Shown: positions 1-8,137, numbered from the stretch's first letter. The stretch is DNA of 64,000 nt from Rhodobacter sp. SY28-1 (GCF_005222785.1 NZ_STGH01000002.1:806001-870000); one strand, 5' to 3'. Notes: generated by a model not told the origin, from the letters alone. A program made the numbers and translations.

Positions 1-143
1 GCGAGTTGCACGAAAGCGACGGCACCATCCTGCGCACCGGGGACATGGTCTTCTACCGCGACGGGACCGAGCACAATTCCTACACGCCGAACGGCTGCCT
101 GCTGGCGGTCCACATCGCCGCGCCCGAGACGCCGGTAGAGTGA
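1..143 (+). CDS. Cupin-fold protein, C-terminal fragment
   Basis: Only the last 46 codons are inside the window; the frame is open from base 3 to a TGA at 141-143. The visible part reads ...DGTILRTGDMVFYRDGTEHNSY... with Gly and His residues spaced as in the second strand pair of a small cupin barrel, ending ...APETPVE. Cupins of this size bind a metal or a small ligand and may be enzymes or sensors; the fragment does not say which. It converges on the glnT operon. The fold call is fair, the function unknown. Confidence 0.6.
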   Translation, partial: ELHESDGTILRTGDMVFYRDGTEHNSYTPNGCLLAVHIAAPETPVE

Positions 144-149
144 ACAAAA

Positions 150-169
150 GCCCCGGATTGCTCCGGGGC
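150..169 (-). terminator. Rho-independent terminator of the glx-glnT operon
   Basis: GCCCCGG and CCGGGGC pair around a six-base loop. Read leftward the stem is followed by TTTTG, so it would stop transcripts leaving glnT. Read rightward there is no T-run, so it is a poor terminator for the cupin gene. Confidence 0.7.
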
Positions 170-231
170 CAGTCGGGGGTTCAGGTCAGGCAAGGCGGGC
201 CTTGCGGCGGGAAATCCACCCGCTGCAAGGT

Positions 232-304
232 GTTAAGATTTGGTGTACGTCCGCGACCAAGCCATTGATACTGCTGGCATAGCCGCGTTTGTCCACCGTG
301 GACA
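232..304 (-). repeat. Dispersed intergenic element, copy A
   Basis: It lies just after the glnT stop codon. Read on the minus strand it starts with the dyad TGTCCACGGTGGACA (290-304), then AAACGCGGCTAT, ATCAATGGCTTGG and TTAAC. The same order of blocks is found at 15826-15900 and, without the left half of the dyad, at 49976-50042. All three copies lie directly downstream of a gene and point away from it. Confidence 0.6.
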
Positions 305-308
305 CATC

Positions 309-1616
309 TCAGATGTCCAGCGTCGTCTGGGTCTCCCAGGCCGAGAAATGCGAACAGTAGTCGTTCCATTCCTTGTGTTTCAGCTTGAGGTAGGCGGACG
401 AGAACTCGTCCCCCATCATCGACTTCAGGGTCTTGTCGCGGTCATACTCCCGCAGCGCATCCAAAAGGTTCAACGGCAGCTTCGGCGCCCCCTTCACCTT
501 GTGCCCGTCCTGATACATGTCGATATCATAGCGCCGTCCCGGGTCCGCCTTCGTCCGCACCCCGTCGATGCCTGCCGCCAGGATGACCGCCTGCATCAGA
601 TAGGGGTTCGCCGCGCCGTCGGGCAGCCGCAGCTCGAACCGCCCGGGCCCCGGCACACGGACCATGTGGGTCCGGTTGTTGCCGGTCCAGGTCACCGTAT
701 TCGGCGCCCAGGTGGCCCCCGAAGACGTGCGGGGCGCATTGATCCGCTTGTAGCTGTTCACCGTCGGGTTGCAGATCGCCGCCAAGGCCGAGGCGTGCTT
801 CATGATCCCGCCCAGGAAATGCCGTCCCTGATCGGACAGACCCAGCTCTTTCTTCGGGTCGGCAAAGGCGTTCTTCTTCCCGTCCAGCGTCCAGACCGAG
901 ATATGGGCATGGCAGCCCGACCCCGTCAGCCCCTTGAATGGCTTCGGCATGAAGGTCGCGCGGAAGCCGTGCTTTTCGGCAATCGACTTGACCATGAACT
1001 TGAAGAAGCTGTGCTTGTCGGCGGTCTGCAGGACGTCGTCGTATTTCCAGTTCATCTCGAACTGGCCAATCGCGTCCTCGTGGTCGTTCTGGTAGGCCTC
1101 CCAGCCCAGCTCCAGCATGTAGTCGCAGATTTCACTGATGACGTCATAGCGCCGCATCACCGCCTGCTGGTCGTAGCAGGGCTTCTCGGCGGTGTCGTAG
1201 ACATCCGAAGGGCCAGAGCCATCGGCGTTCAGGATGAAGAACTCGGGCTCGACCCCGGTCTTGACCCGCAGGCCTTCCTTTGCGGCCTCGCCGATCAACT
1301 TCTCCAGCACGTTGCGCGGGGCCTGATCGACAAGCTTTTCTTCCATCGTCGCGCGGGCCGCGACCCAGGCGACTTCCTTCTTCCAGGGCAGCTGGATCAC
1401 GCTGTCAGGGTCAGGCACCGCCATCAGGTCGGGGTGCGCGGGCGTCAGGTCCAGCCAGGTCGCAAAGCCTGCAAAGCCCGCTCCGTCCACCGCCATGTCG
1501 TTGATCGCCTGCGTCGGCACCAGTTTCGCGCGCTGCCCACCGAACAGGTCGGTGTAGGAGATCATGAAATACTTGACGCCCTTATCCTTCGCCCACTTGG
1601 CAAGGTCCTTCGCCAT
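309..1616 (-). CDS. glnT: Type III glutamine synthetase / gamma-glutamylmethylamide synthetase
   Basis: The protein has 435 residues and is a full-length member of the GS-III (GlnT/GmaS) family. Members make an ATP-dependent amide between glutamate and ammonia or methylamine. The beta-grasp N-terminus (YTDLFGGQRAKLVP) and the catalytic barrel are visible, with the metal-site VEPEFF, the CHAHIS segment, the NSYKRI loop and the RVPGPGRFELR strand. It is the last gene of a four-gene leftward operon after glxB, glxC and glxD, with a GGGAGC ribosome site before the ATG. GlnT and GmaS are hard to separate by eye. No N-methylglutamate dehydrogenase genes (mgd) are in the window, so the methylamine role is unproven. 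Confidence 0.88.
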   Translation of the reverse strand: MAKDLAKWAKDKGVKYFMISYTDLFGGQRAKLVPTQAINDMAVDGAGFAGFATWLDLTPAHPDLMAVPDPDSVIQLPWKKEVAWVAARATMEEKLVDQAPRNVLEKLIGEAAKEGLRVKTGVEPEFFILNADGSGPSDVYDTAEKPCYDQQAVMRRYDVISEICDYMLELGWEAYQNDHEDAIGQFEMNWKYDDVLQTADKHSFFKFMVKSIAEKHGFRATFMPKPFKGLTGSGCHAHISVWTLDGKKNAFADPKKELGLSDQGRHFLGGIMKHASALAAICNPTVNSYKRINAPRTSSGATWAPNTVTWTGNNRTHMVRVPGPGRFELRLPDGAANPYLMQAVILAAGIDGVRTKADPGRRYDIDMYQDGHKVKGAPKLPLNLLDALREYDRDKTLKSMMGDEFSSAYLKLKHKEWNDYCSHFSAWETQTTLDI

Positions 1617-1665
1617 TACTGTAGCTCCCTAAGTCTTTTGTATCGTTGATGAGGAAACGGCGGCC

Positions 1666-2994
1666 TTACCAGCCGCCGTTCCGTCCCGGTATCCAGTTGG
1701 TGCCCGCCAGCGGAACCCCCGCCATCGCCGCCGCCTCGATGGTCAGCGAGCAGAGGTCCTCCGGCTCCAGGTTGTGCAGGTGGTTCTTGCCGCAGGCCCG
1801 CGCGATGGTCTGCGCCTCCAGCGTCATCACCTTGAGGTAGTTCTTCAGGCGACGACCGCCCAGCACCGGGTCGAAGCGCTTGAACAGTTCCGGGTCCTGC
1901 GTGGTGATCCCGGCCGGGTCGCGGCCTTCGTGCCAGTCGTCATAGGCATCCGCCGTGGTGCCGAGCTTCTGGTATTCCTCTTCCCAGCGCGGGTCATTGT
2001 CGCCCAAGGCGATCAGCGCTGCAGTGCCGATGGCCACCGCATCCGCGCCCAAGGCCATCGCCTTCGCCACGTCCGCACCGCTGCGAATACCGCCCGAGAC
2101 GATCAGCTGCACCTTGCGATGCATGCCCAGATCCTGCAGCGCCTTCACGGCTTGCGGGATGCAGGCGAGGATCGGCATGCCCACATGTTCGATGAACACA
2201 TCCTGCGTCGCCGCCGTGCCGCCCTGCATGCCGTCCAGCACCACGACATCCGCGCCCGCCTTCACGGCCAGCGCCGTGTCATAATAGGGCCGCGCGCCGC
2301 CGACCTTCACATAGATCGGCTTCTCCCAATCAGTGATCTCGCGCAGCTCCATGATCTTGATTTCAAGGTCATCCGGCCCCGTCCAGTCCGGATGCCGGCA
2401 GGCCGAGCGCTGGTCGATCCCCTTCGGCAGGTTCCGCATGTTCGCCACGCGGTCGGAAATCTTTTGCCCCAGCAACATCCCGCCGCCGCCCGGCTTTGCG
2501 CCCTGACCGACCACGATTTCAATCGCATCGGCGCGGCGGAGGTCGTCGGGGTTCATGCCATAGCGGCTGGGGAGATACTGGTAGACCAGCGTCTTGGAAT
2601 GGCCGCGTTCTTCCTCGGTCATCCCGCCATCGCCCGTCGTCGTGGACGTCCCGGCAGCGGTCGCGCCACGGCCCAGCGCCTCTTTCGCGGGACCGGAGAG
2701 CGCACCAAACGACATGCCAGCAATCGTCACCGGGATATCAAGATGGATCGGCTTCTTCGCGTGCCGGGTGCCCAGCCAAACATCCGTCGCGCATTTCTCG
2801 CGGTAGCCTTCCAAGGGGTAGCGGCTGATCGAAGCGCCAAGGAACAGAAGGTCATCGAAGTGCGGCAGGTGCCGCTTCGTGCCGCCGCCGCGGATATCGT
2901 AGATGCCGGTCGCAGCGGCACGGCGGATCTCGGCGTTCACGGCAGGGGTGAAGGTGGCCGAATAGCGCGGCGGGGTGCGGGGAAAGTCGCTCAT
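1666..2994 (-). CDS. glxD: FMN-binding glutamate-synthase-like protein (GlxD / MgsC family)
   Basis: The 442-residue protein matches the central FMN barrel of the large glutamate synthase subunit. Visible hallmarks are AGMSFGALSGPAKEAL near residue 92, the Gly-rich GQGAKPGGGGMLLG loop, the KVGGARP strand, DGMQGGTAATQD and the phosphate-binding SGGIRSGADVAKAMALGADAVAIGT. Two Cys near the C-terminus (ARACG and EDLCSL) may be part of an iron-sulfur site. In glutamate synthase this domain receives ammonia and reduces the imine formed with 2-oxoglutarate; in MgsABC the set makes N-methylglutamate. It is encoded between glxC (10 bp away) and glnT, so the three glutamate synthase parts are separate genes in one operon. 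Confidence 0.9.
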   Translation of the reverse strand: MSDFPRTPPRYSATFTPAVNAEIRRAAATGIYDIRGGGTKRHLPHFDDLLFLGASISRYPLEGYREKCATDVWLGTRHAKKPIHLDIPVTIAGMSFGALSGPAKEALGRGATAAGTSTTTGDGGMTEEERGHSKTLVYQYLPSRYGMNPDDLRRADAIEIVVGQGAKPGGGGMLLGQKISDRVANMRNLPKGIDQRSACRHPDWTGPDDLEIKIMELREITDWEKPIYVKVGGARPYYDTALAVKAGADVVVLDGMQGGTAATQDVFIEHVGMPILACIPQAVKALQDLGMHRKVQLIVSGGIRSGADVAKAMALGADAVAIGTAALIALGDNDPRWEEEYQKLGTTADAYDDWHEGRDPAGITTQDPELFKRFDPVLGGRRLKNYLKVMTLEAQTIARACGKNHLHNLEPEDLCSLTIEAAAMAGVPLAGTNWIPGRNGGW

Positions 2995-3004
2995 TCAGAC
3001 TGCC

Positions 3005-3694
3005 TCAGTACGACGACGCATTGTCGATGTTGAAATTGTACAGCTTCCGGGCCGAACCATAGCGGCGGAATTCCTCGGGTTTGGCCTTGTGGTCGGCCTC
3101 GCCCTTCCGCAGCAGCTCCTCCAGGATCGCGTAGTGTTCGTCCCGCATCTCTTTCTCGATGCAGTCCGCCCCCAGCGATTTCACTGTGCCCCGCACGAAC
3201 AGCCGCGCCTCATACAGCGAGTCGCCCAGCGCGTCGCCCGCATCACCCAGCACCACCAGGTTGCCAGACTGCGCCATGAAGGCCGACATGTGGCCGATCG
3301 ATCCGTGGACGACGATGTCGATCCCCTTCATCGACACGCCGCAGCGGCTGGAGGCATTGCCCTTGATGACCAGAAGCCCGCCACGGCCCGTGGCCCCGGC
3401 ATACTGGCTGGCGTTGCCGTCGATGATGACGGTCCCCGACATCATGTTTTCGGCCACGCCAGGCCCGGCCGACCCCTTGATCCGGATCGTCGCCTGCTTG
3501 TTCATCCCTGCGCAGTAATAGCCGGTCGAGCCCCGCACCGTGATGTCCACCGGCGCGTCCACCCCGGCGGCAATCGCATGCGCGCCCTTGGGGTTGATGA
3601 CTTCCCAGGCCGTCATGTTGGTCTGGCCCTTCAGGGCGTGAAGCGAGGAGTTCAGTGCCCGCAGGCCCTCCTTCCCCAGGTCGAAGGTCTGCAT
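3005..3694 (-). CDS. glxC: GXGXG beta-helix subunit of glutamate-synthase-like complex (GlxC / MgsB family)
   Basis: The 229 residues correspond to the C-terminal GXGXG domain of glutamate synthase, a right-handed beta-helix that links amidotransferase and synthase sites. Repeated turns are visible, for example VRGSTGYYCAGM, IKGSAGPGVAENM, IDGNASQYAGATGRGG, IKGNASSRCG and VHGSIGHMSAFMA. It sits 4 bp after glxB and 10 bp before glxD, which favours coupled translation of a three-subunit complex. It is unlikely to be an enzyme alone. Confidence 0.9.
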   Translation of the reverse strand: MQTFDLGKEGLRALNSSLHALKGQTNMTAWEVINPKGAHAIAAGVDAPVDITVRGSTGYYCAGMNKQATIRIKGSAGPGVAENMMSGTVIIDGNASQYAGATGRGGLLVIKGNASSRCGVSMKGIDIVVHGSIGHMSAFMAQSGNLVVLGDAGDALGDSLYEARLFVRGTVKSLGADCIEKEMRDEHYAILEELLRKGEADHKAKPEEFRRYGSARKLYNFNIDNASSY

Positions 3695-3698
3695 TCTC

Positions 3699-4595
3699 TC
3701 AACGCTCCCAGAAGTAGACAGTGGCGGGTTCGGGTTCCCAGACGCGGGCGTCCTCGATCCCCGGCAGGTTCACCAGCGCCCGGTATTCCGACCCGAAGGC
3801 GACATACTGGTCGGTCTCGGCCATGACGGCGGGCTTGCAGGCGATGGGGTCACGGACGACGCCAAAGCCGTTCTTGGTGCCGACGACAAAGGTGAAGAAC
3901 CCGTCGAGGTCGGTCAGCGTCGCTTCCAGCGCGTTGCCCAGCGTCTCGCCCGTCTGCAGCTTGTGGCTGATGAAGGCCGCGCCCACCTCGGTGTCGTTCT
4001 CGGTCTCGAAGGTCATGCCAAGGCGCTTCAGTTCCCGCCGCACGCCGTTGTGGTTCGACAGGCTGCCGTTATGCACAAGGCACTGGTCCGTGCCGGTCGA
4101 GAACGGGTGCGCGCCCATCGTCGTCACGGCGGATTCGGTCGCCATCCGGGTGTGGCCGATGCCGTGGGTGCCCTTCATCTTCGACACCTCGAAGCGGGCG
4201 GCCACGTCCTTCGGCAGGCCAACCTCCTTGAAGATCTCGATGCTGTCGCCCGCGCTCATCACCTTCACCCCCGGGCGCAGGTGGGACAAGGCCGACCGGG
4301 CCGCCTCCATCTGGGCCAGCGGAACCTCCAGCACGGCGTGGGTCGACTTGACCAGCATCGTCACCGGCTGGCCGATGGCGTCATGCAGATCGCCGTCCAG
4401 GTCCTTGAAATCCTTCGTCGGGTTCGCCGACTGGATCGTCAGCTTACCCAACCCGTCCTTCGCCCCGCCATAGATCGCGATGCCGGCGCTGTCGGGGCCG
4501 CGGTCGGTCATGGTGATGAGCATGTCCGTCAGCATGGCGCCGAGCTGCGGTTCCAGCTTCGGGTCCTTCAGGAAAAGTCCAACGATGCCACACAT
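3699..4595 (-). CDS. glxB: Class II glutamine amidotransferase subunit (GlxB / MgsA family)
   Basis: The protein starts MCGIVGLF. Removal of Met would expose Cys2, the N-terminal nucleophile of class II (PurF/GltB-type) amidotransferases that release ammonia from glutamine. Other family segments are the TDRGPDSAG loop, GIGHTRMATES and the HNGSLSNH strand. At 298 residues it is one domain only. An upstream in-frame start exists (base 4634), but only the 4595 ATG places Cys at position 2. It is the first gene of the leftward glx-glnT operon, 237 bp from the divergent permease operon. Confidence 0.9.
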   Translation of the reverse strand: MCGIVGLFLKDPKLEPQLGAMLTDMLITMTDRGPDSAGIAIYGGAKDGLGKLTIQSANPTKDFKDLDGDLHDAIGQPVTMLVKSTHAVLEVPLAQMEAARSALSHLRPGVKVMSAGDSIEIFKEVGLPKDVAARFEVSKMKGTHGIGHTRMATESAVTTMGAHPFSTGTDQCLVHNGSLSNHNGVRRELKRLGMTFETENDTEVGAAFISHKLQTGETLGNALEATLTDLDGFFTFVVGTKNGFGVVRDPIACKPAVMAETDQYVAFGSEYRALVNLPGIEDARVWEPEPATVYFWER

Positions 4596-4832
4596 GGATT
4601 CGTCTCCTTCAAGTGGTTCCCACGACGCTAGCACCGCTTTCCGACCCTATCAACTGGTAAGAAACAAATTTCACCTGTCGGGAAAATCACTGCCCAAGGA
4701 TCAGGCATGTGCGGTTTTTCTTGACAGAATGTCGCAGGTAGCTTTCCCTTTGGAAAACATTTTTGCCGCATAGGGAAACGACGTCCGGGCTGCGTCGGGC
4801 GCGGCAGAACAAACAGCCCAAGGGAGGGAAAT

Positions 4833-5117
4833 GTGGGAGACCTTAATCAGCGGATTGAGGCGATGCACAAACGCGACGTGCTGGTGGCATGGGCGTTCGT
4901 GATCGGCCTCTGGTTTGCCGTGATCTTCGTCGCGCTCGCAACCTGGGACCTTGCGCCTTCTGGCGGCGCGCGGACCCTGCTTCTGATCGGCGGCGCCATC
5001 GTCCTGATCTTCAACACCGCCGCCATCCTGGCCATGCTGCGGCATTACCGCGAGGACCGCGACTTCATGTACGGTCTCGACATCAAGTTCCTCGACGAAG
5101 CGAAGGGGAGACGGTGA
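4833..5117 (+). CDS. Small two-helix membrane protein, first gene of permease operon
   Basis: This 94-residue protein is not one I recognise. Two hydrophobic helices (VLVAWAFVIGLWFAVIFVALA and ARTLLLIGGAIVLIFNTAAIL) are joined by a short loop; both ends are charged and the C-terminus is rich in Arg, Asp and Lys. I chose the GTG at 4833 because AGGGAGGGAA (4821-4830) lies just before it; an ATG at 4863 is possible. A TTGACA at 4721-4726 could be part of the promoter, but no clear -10 follows. The stop overlaps the next start (TGATG). It has the look of an accessory subunit of the APC permease encoded three genes later. Confidence 0.75.
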   Translation: MGDLNQRIEAMHKRDVLVAWAFVIGLWFAVIFVALATWDLAPSGGARTLLLIGGAIVLIFNTAAILAMLRHYREDRDFMYGLDIKFLDEAKGRR

Positions 5118-5494
5118 TGGCACATTACCAACCCCCGAAACAGGGCAAGGCCAGCCAACTGATCGACGTGGTCGTGCTGGTCATCCTGACCGTCGGCGCG
5201 CTGTTCGTGCCGTTGTGGCTGGGCATGGCGGGTGCGGCCAAGACCGTCGCCGCCCCCGTCACCGAAGCGACCTGGGAGGCATTGGGCCAGAACGCGGCAC
5301 AGGCGGCCAAGTACGAGGCGCTCGGTTACACGCCCGAAAGCGCGCACGACCTGATCTTGGCGCGGTTCGACTACAGCTTCTCGGTCACCGCGCTGCTGAC
5401 GATGATCGCGGTCATCCTGCTGTACTACTTCCTGATCCTGCGGTTTTCCGAAGTGGAATACCGCGAGGTCATCTCAGAAAAATTCGGGGAGTGA
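5117..5494 (+). CDS. Small two-helix membrane protein, second gene of permease operon
   Basis: The 125-residue protein has an N-terminal helix (IDVVVLVILTVGALFVPLWLGMA), a soluble loop of about 60 residues containing AKYEALGYTPESAHDLI, and a second helix (ALLTMIAVILLYYFLILRF) followed by EVEYREVISEKFGE. Its ATG shares one base with the stop codon of the gene before, so translation is probably coupled. I know no family for it. The hairpin topology with a loop on one side of the membrane would suit a permease partner or an assembly factor. The function is unknown. Confidence 0.75.
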   Translation: MAHYQPPKQGKASQLIDVVVLVILTVGALFVPLWLGMAGAAKTVAAPVTEATWEALGQNAAQAAKYEALGYTPESAHDLILARFDYSFSVTALLTMIAVILLYYFLILRFSEVEYREVISEKFGE

Positions 5495-5500
5495 GCCGCC

Positions 5501-5671
5501 ATGGACCTGTGGAACTGGCTTGAATACGGCGCCTGGGGGCTTTCCGCCCTGTTCGGGCTGCACATGGCTATCGACTGGCTGAAGACCGACTCGACCTATT
5601 CGGAAGACGTCCTCACCTCATCCCGCGAAGGCGAGCTTGAGGCGATGGCCGAAGAGCGGAAGGGGCACTGA
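5501..5671 (+). CDS. 56-residue membrane microprotein, third gene of permease operon
   Basis: An ATG at 5501, 6 bp after the previous stop, opens a 56-codon frame: MDLWNWLEYGAWGLSALFGL, then a polar tail rich in Asp, Glu and Ser. One amphipathic or membrane helix is likely. The stop at 5669-5671 is 1 bp from the ATG of the permease, so the four genes are packed with gaps of -1, +6 and +1 bp. Such packing argues that it is a real gene despite its size. The function is unknown. Confidence 0.65.
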   Translation: MDLWNWLEYGAWGLSALFGLHMAIDWLKTDSTYSEDVLTSSREGELEAMAEERKGH

Positions 5672-5672
5672 C

Positions 5673-7109
5673 ATGGCTGACGTGGACATCACCTCTCAGA
5701 CCATGGACGGCATGGGGCCGCACGGCACCAAGGTCGGCCTCCTCCGGGTCCTTGGTCCCGCCCACGTCTGGGCCCTGGGCGTCGGCATCGTTCTGGTCGG
5801 CGAATACATGGGCTGGAACTTCGCCGTCGGGAAGGGCGGAGCCTACGCCGCCCTGATCGCCTGCTGGTTTGCGGGCATCCTCTATTCCTGCGTCGCCATG
5901 ATCGACTCGGAGGTCACCTCGACCGTCGCCTCGGCGGGCGGGCAGTACACCCAGGCCAAGCACATCATCGGCCCGCTGATGGCCTTCAACGTCGGCCTCT
6001 ACCTCGTCTTCGCCTACACCATGCTTGAGGCCGCCAACGCGATCACCGCGGGCTACCTCTTCTACGTCGTGGCGCAGATGACCGGCCATGCCGGCGACCT
6101 CGACCAGCGGCCCTTCATCATCCTCGTGATCATGTTCCTGGCCTGGCTGAATTATCGCGGAGTCCTTGCGACGCTGACCTTCAACCTGGTCATCACCGCC
6201 ATCGCCTTCATCGCCATCATCGTCCTGTTCCTCTCCACCTCCGGCATCCTCGGCGGCGGCATCATGGAACACGCGGCGCTGTTCGAGGGCCATGAACTGC
6301 CCTACGGCTGGATCGGCGTCCTCGCCGCCATGCACTTCGGCCTCTGGTACTACCTGGGGATCGAAGGCACGACCCAAGCGGCCGAGGAAGTCCGCTCCCC
6401 CGCCCGCGCGCTGCCCTTCGGCACGCTGGCCGGGATCATGACCCTCCTCATCGCTGCGACCCTCACCTGGTACGTCTGCTCGGGCGTCCTGCCGTGGGAG
6501 TTCCTGGGCGACGGCGTCAACGGCTCCGTGGCACCGCTCTTCGACACCGCACGGCTCTCCGGCTCCACGGCACTCGTCTGGCTCCTGGGCTTCGGCACCC
6601 TCTTCGCCACGCTCGCCTCGGCCAACGGCTGCATCAACGACGCGTCCCGCGCCTGGTTCGCCATGGGCCGCGACAAATACCTTCCCGGCTGGTTCGGCGC
6701 GGTCCATCCGAAGTACCGCACGCCCTACCGGGCCATCGTGTTCCTGGTTCCCATCGCGCTGATCTTCGCCCTCGGTGCGCCCCTGGACCAGGTGATCACC
6801 TTCTCGATCCTCTCGGGTCTCCTGGGCTATACCTTCATGCCGCTCAACATCATCCTCTTCCGGCGCAAGTGGCCGTTGGAGACGATCAAGCGCGGCTATG
6901 AACACCCGTTCCACCCGATCCCCGCGATCACGCTGCTGACCCTCTGCGCCGTGACCTTCTTCGCGGTGTTCCTCGGCTACGGGACCCAGCTTGTCGCGAT
7001 GATCGGCTTCTACATCGTCGTGTCGCTCTGGTTCCACTTCTGGCGCTATCGCTTCGTGAACCGGGGGGCGCAGTTCACCATGCCCTGGCCGAAACCCCGG
7101 GGCTACTAA
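5673..7109 (+). CDS. APC-superfamily permease, ethanolamine-permease-like
   Basis: The 478-residue inner membrane transporter has about 12 hydrophobic segments. The N-terminal region (RVLGPAHVWALGVGIVLVGEYMGWNFAVGKGG) resembles the ethanolamine/amino-acid branch of the APC superfamily, where the unwound Gly-rich first helix binds the substrate amine. GIEGTTQAAEEVRSPARALP is the conserved loop after helix 6. I chose the ATG at 5673 because it directly follows the 56-residue gene. Being opposite the glx-glnT operon, a substrate such as an amine, a glutamate derivative or glutamine would make sense, but this is inference. Confidence 0.85.
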   Translation: MADVDITSQTMDGMGPHGTKVGLLRVLGPAHVWALGVGIVLVGEYMGWNFAVGKGGAYAALIACWFAGILYSCVAMIDSEVTSTVASAGGQYTQAKHIIGPLMAFNVGLYLVFAYTMLEAANAITAGYLFYVVAQMTGHAGDLDQRPFIILVIMFLAWLNYRGVLATLTFNLVITAIAFIAIIVLFLSTSGILGGGIMEHAALFEGHELPYGWIGVLAAMHFGLWYYLGIEGTTQAAEEVRSPARALPFGTLAGIMTLLIAATLTWYVCSGVLPWEFLGDGVNGSVAPLFDTARLSGSTALVWLLGFGTLFATLASANGCINDASRAWFAMGRDKYLPGWFGAVHPKYRTPYRAIVFLVPIALIFALGAPLDQVITFSILSGLLGYTFMPLNIILFRRKWPLETIKRGYEHPFHPIPAITLLTLCAVTFFAVFLGYGTQLVAMIGFYIVVSLWFHFWRYRFVNRGAQFTMPWPKPRGY

Positions 7110-7116
7110 GGCACAT

Positions 7117-7143
7117 GGCCCGCCCCGAAAGGGCGGGCCTTTT
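7117..7143 (+). terminator. Rho-independent terminator after the permease operon
   Basis: GGCCCGCCC (7117-7125) pairs with GGGCGGGCC (7131-7139) and is followed by TTTT. It lies 8 bp after the permease stop and only a few bases before the next ATG, so the following gene must use another promoter or read-through. Confidence 0.85.
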
Positions 7144-7146
7144 CCC

Positions 7147-7821
7147 ATGTCCCCTCTCATTCCCCTCGGCCTCGCCCTCGCCGCCCTCGGCCTCTGGCTC
7201 GCCCTCCGCCTGATCCGCGAAAGCCGCACCCGCGCGCAGTCCCGCGCCAGCTATTTCGACGCGGTGAAACTGCTCTTCGAGGGCGGCGAAACCCGCGTCC
7301 AGCCCACCGGCTTCCCCCGCATGACCGGCCGCCGCGGTGGCCTCGCCTTCGACCTTCAGGCCATCCCCGACACGCTGACCTTCCGCAAGCTCCCCGCGCT
7401 CTGGGTCCTGGTCACCCTCCCTGAACCTCTACCGTTGGAGGCCACCCTCGACCTCCTGGCCCGCCCCTCTGGCAACGAACCCTTCACCAAGTTCGCCACC
7501 CTGCCCCAGTCGCTGCCGACACCTGCAAACCTGCCGAAAGAGATCGCCATCCGCACCGAAGACGCAACGCGCATCCCCCCGCCGGACTTGATCGCGGCCC
7601 ATGCCGAGCTGTTCCAGGATCCGCGAGTCAAGGAACTGGTCCTCTCCCCAAAAGGCCTCCGCATCGTCATTCTGGCCGAGGAAGCCGACCGCGGCCGCTA
7701 CCTCATCTTCCGCGAGGCCGAGATGGGCGGCACCCCCCTGCCCCCTTCCCGGCTGGAACCCCTGCTCGACTCGCTGGCCACGATCCGCAAGGATGTGCTG
7801 GCCTTGAAGGACCCCGCATGA
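7147..7821 (+). CDS. Membrane-anchored protein of unknown function
   Basis: The 224-residue protein has one N-terminal helix (IPLGLALAALGLWLALRLI) followed by a soluble domain of alternating strands and helices. It contains FEGGETRVQPTGFPRMTGRRGGLAFDLQAIPDTLTFRKLP and a C-terminal part ending ...DSLATIRKDVLALKDPA. I do not recognise a domain. The start follows a terminator closely and no strong ribosome site is visible. Its last four bases overlap the start of the next gene, so the two are likely co-translated. Confidence 0.7.
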   Translation: MSPLIPLGLALAALGLWLALRLIRESRTRAQSRASYFDAVKLLFEGGETRVQPTGFPRMTGRRGGLAFDLQAIPDTLTFRKLPALWVLVTLPEPLPLEATLDLLARPSGNEPFTKFATLPQSLPTPANLPKEIAIRTEDATRIPPPDLIAAHAELFQDPRVKELVLSPKGLRIVILAEEADRGRYLIFREAEMGGTPLPPSRLEPLLDSLATIRKDVLALKDPA

Positions 7822-8093
7822 AGAAGCCCCTGAACCCCTACCTTGTCCTGGCCGTCGCGATCCTCCTGCCGGGCGTCGGCCAGGTGCTGAACCGCCAGCC
7901 GGTGCGGGGCCTGATCTTCGTCTGCTTCGCGATCCTCTTGGGGGCCTTCACGCTGAAGACCGCCGCGCCCGAAGTCTCCTTCGTCGGAAAGATGGCCGGG
8001 GGGCTCTTCGTCTGGGCGATGGCCATCCTCGACGCCTACAAGACCGCCCGCATCCGACACGCGGTGTGGAGCCACGCGCAACCGAAGTCGTAG
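7818..8093 (+). CDS. Small membrane protein, TM2/DUF5683-like
   Basis: The 91-residue protein has three short hydrophobic segments. The stretch NPYLVLAVAILLPGVGQVLNRQPVRGL recalls the PGxGQxxNG turn of TM2-like or DUF5683-like membrane proteins, whose role is not known. It overlaps the preceding gene by ATGA. The family assignment is tentative. Confidence 0.65.
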   Translation: MKKPLNPYLVLAVAILLPGVGQVLNRQPVRGLIFVCFAILLGAFTLKTAAPEVSFVGKMAGGLFVWAMAILDAYKTARIRHAVWSHAQPKS

Positions 8094-8098
8094 AGACC

Positions 8099-8137
8099 AA
8101 ATTCCTTCGAAGGAATTTGCAAAAGTCTTCGAAGACT
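8099..8137. terminator. Twin perfect palindromes between convergent genes
   Basis: Two perfect palindromes share the centre CTTCGAAG: a 20-base one at 8099-8118 (AAATTCC then TTCGAA at its centre) and AGTCTTCGAAGACT at 8124-8137. They lie between the stop codons of converging genes. The AT-rich outer arms give T-runs on both strands, which suits a bidirectional terminator. Confidence 0.55.

Noticed and set aside
4751-4776. Possible sigma-54 promoter (TGG ... TTGC) upstream of the small membrane protein operon
   Set aside because: The spacing between GG and GC is eleven bases instead of ten, and the intervening sequence does not match the consensus.
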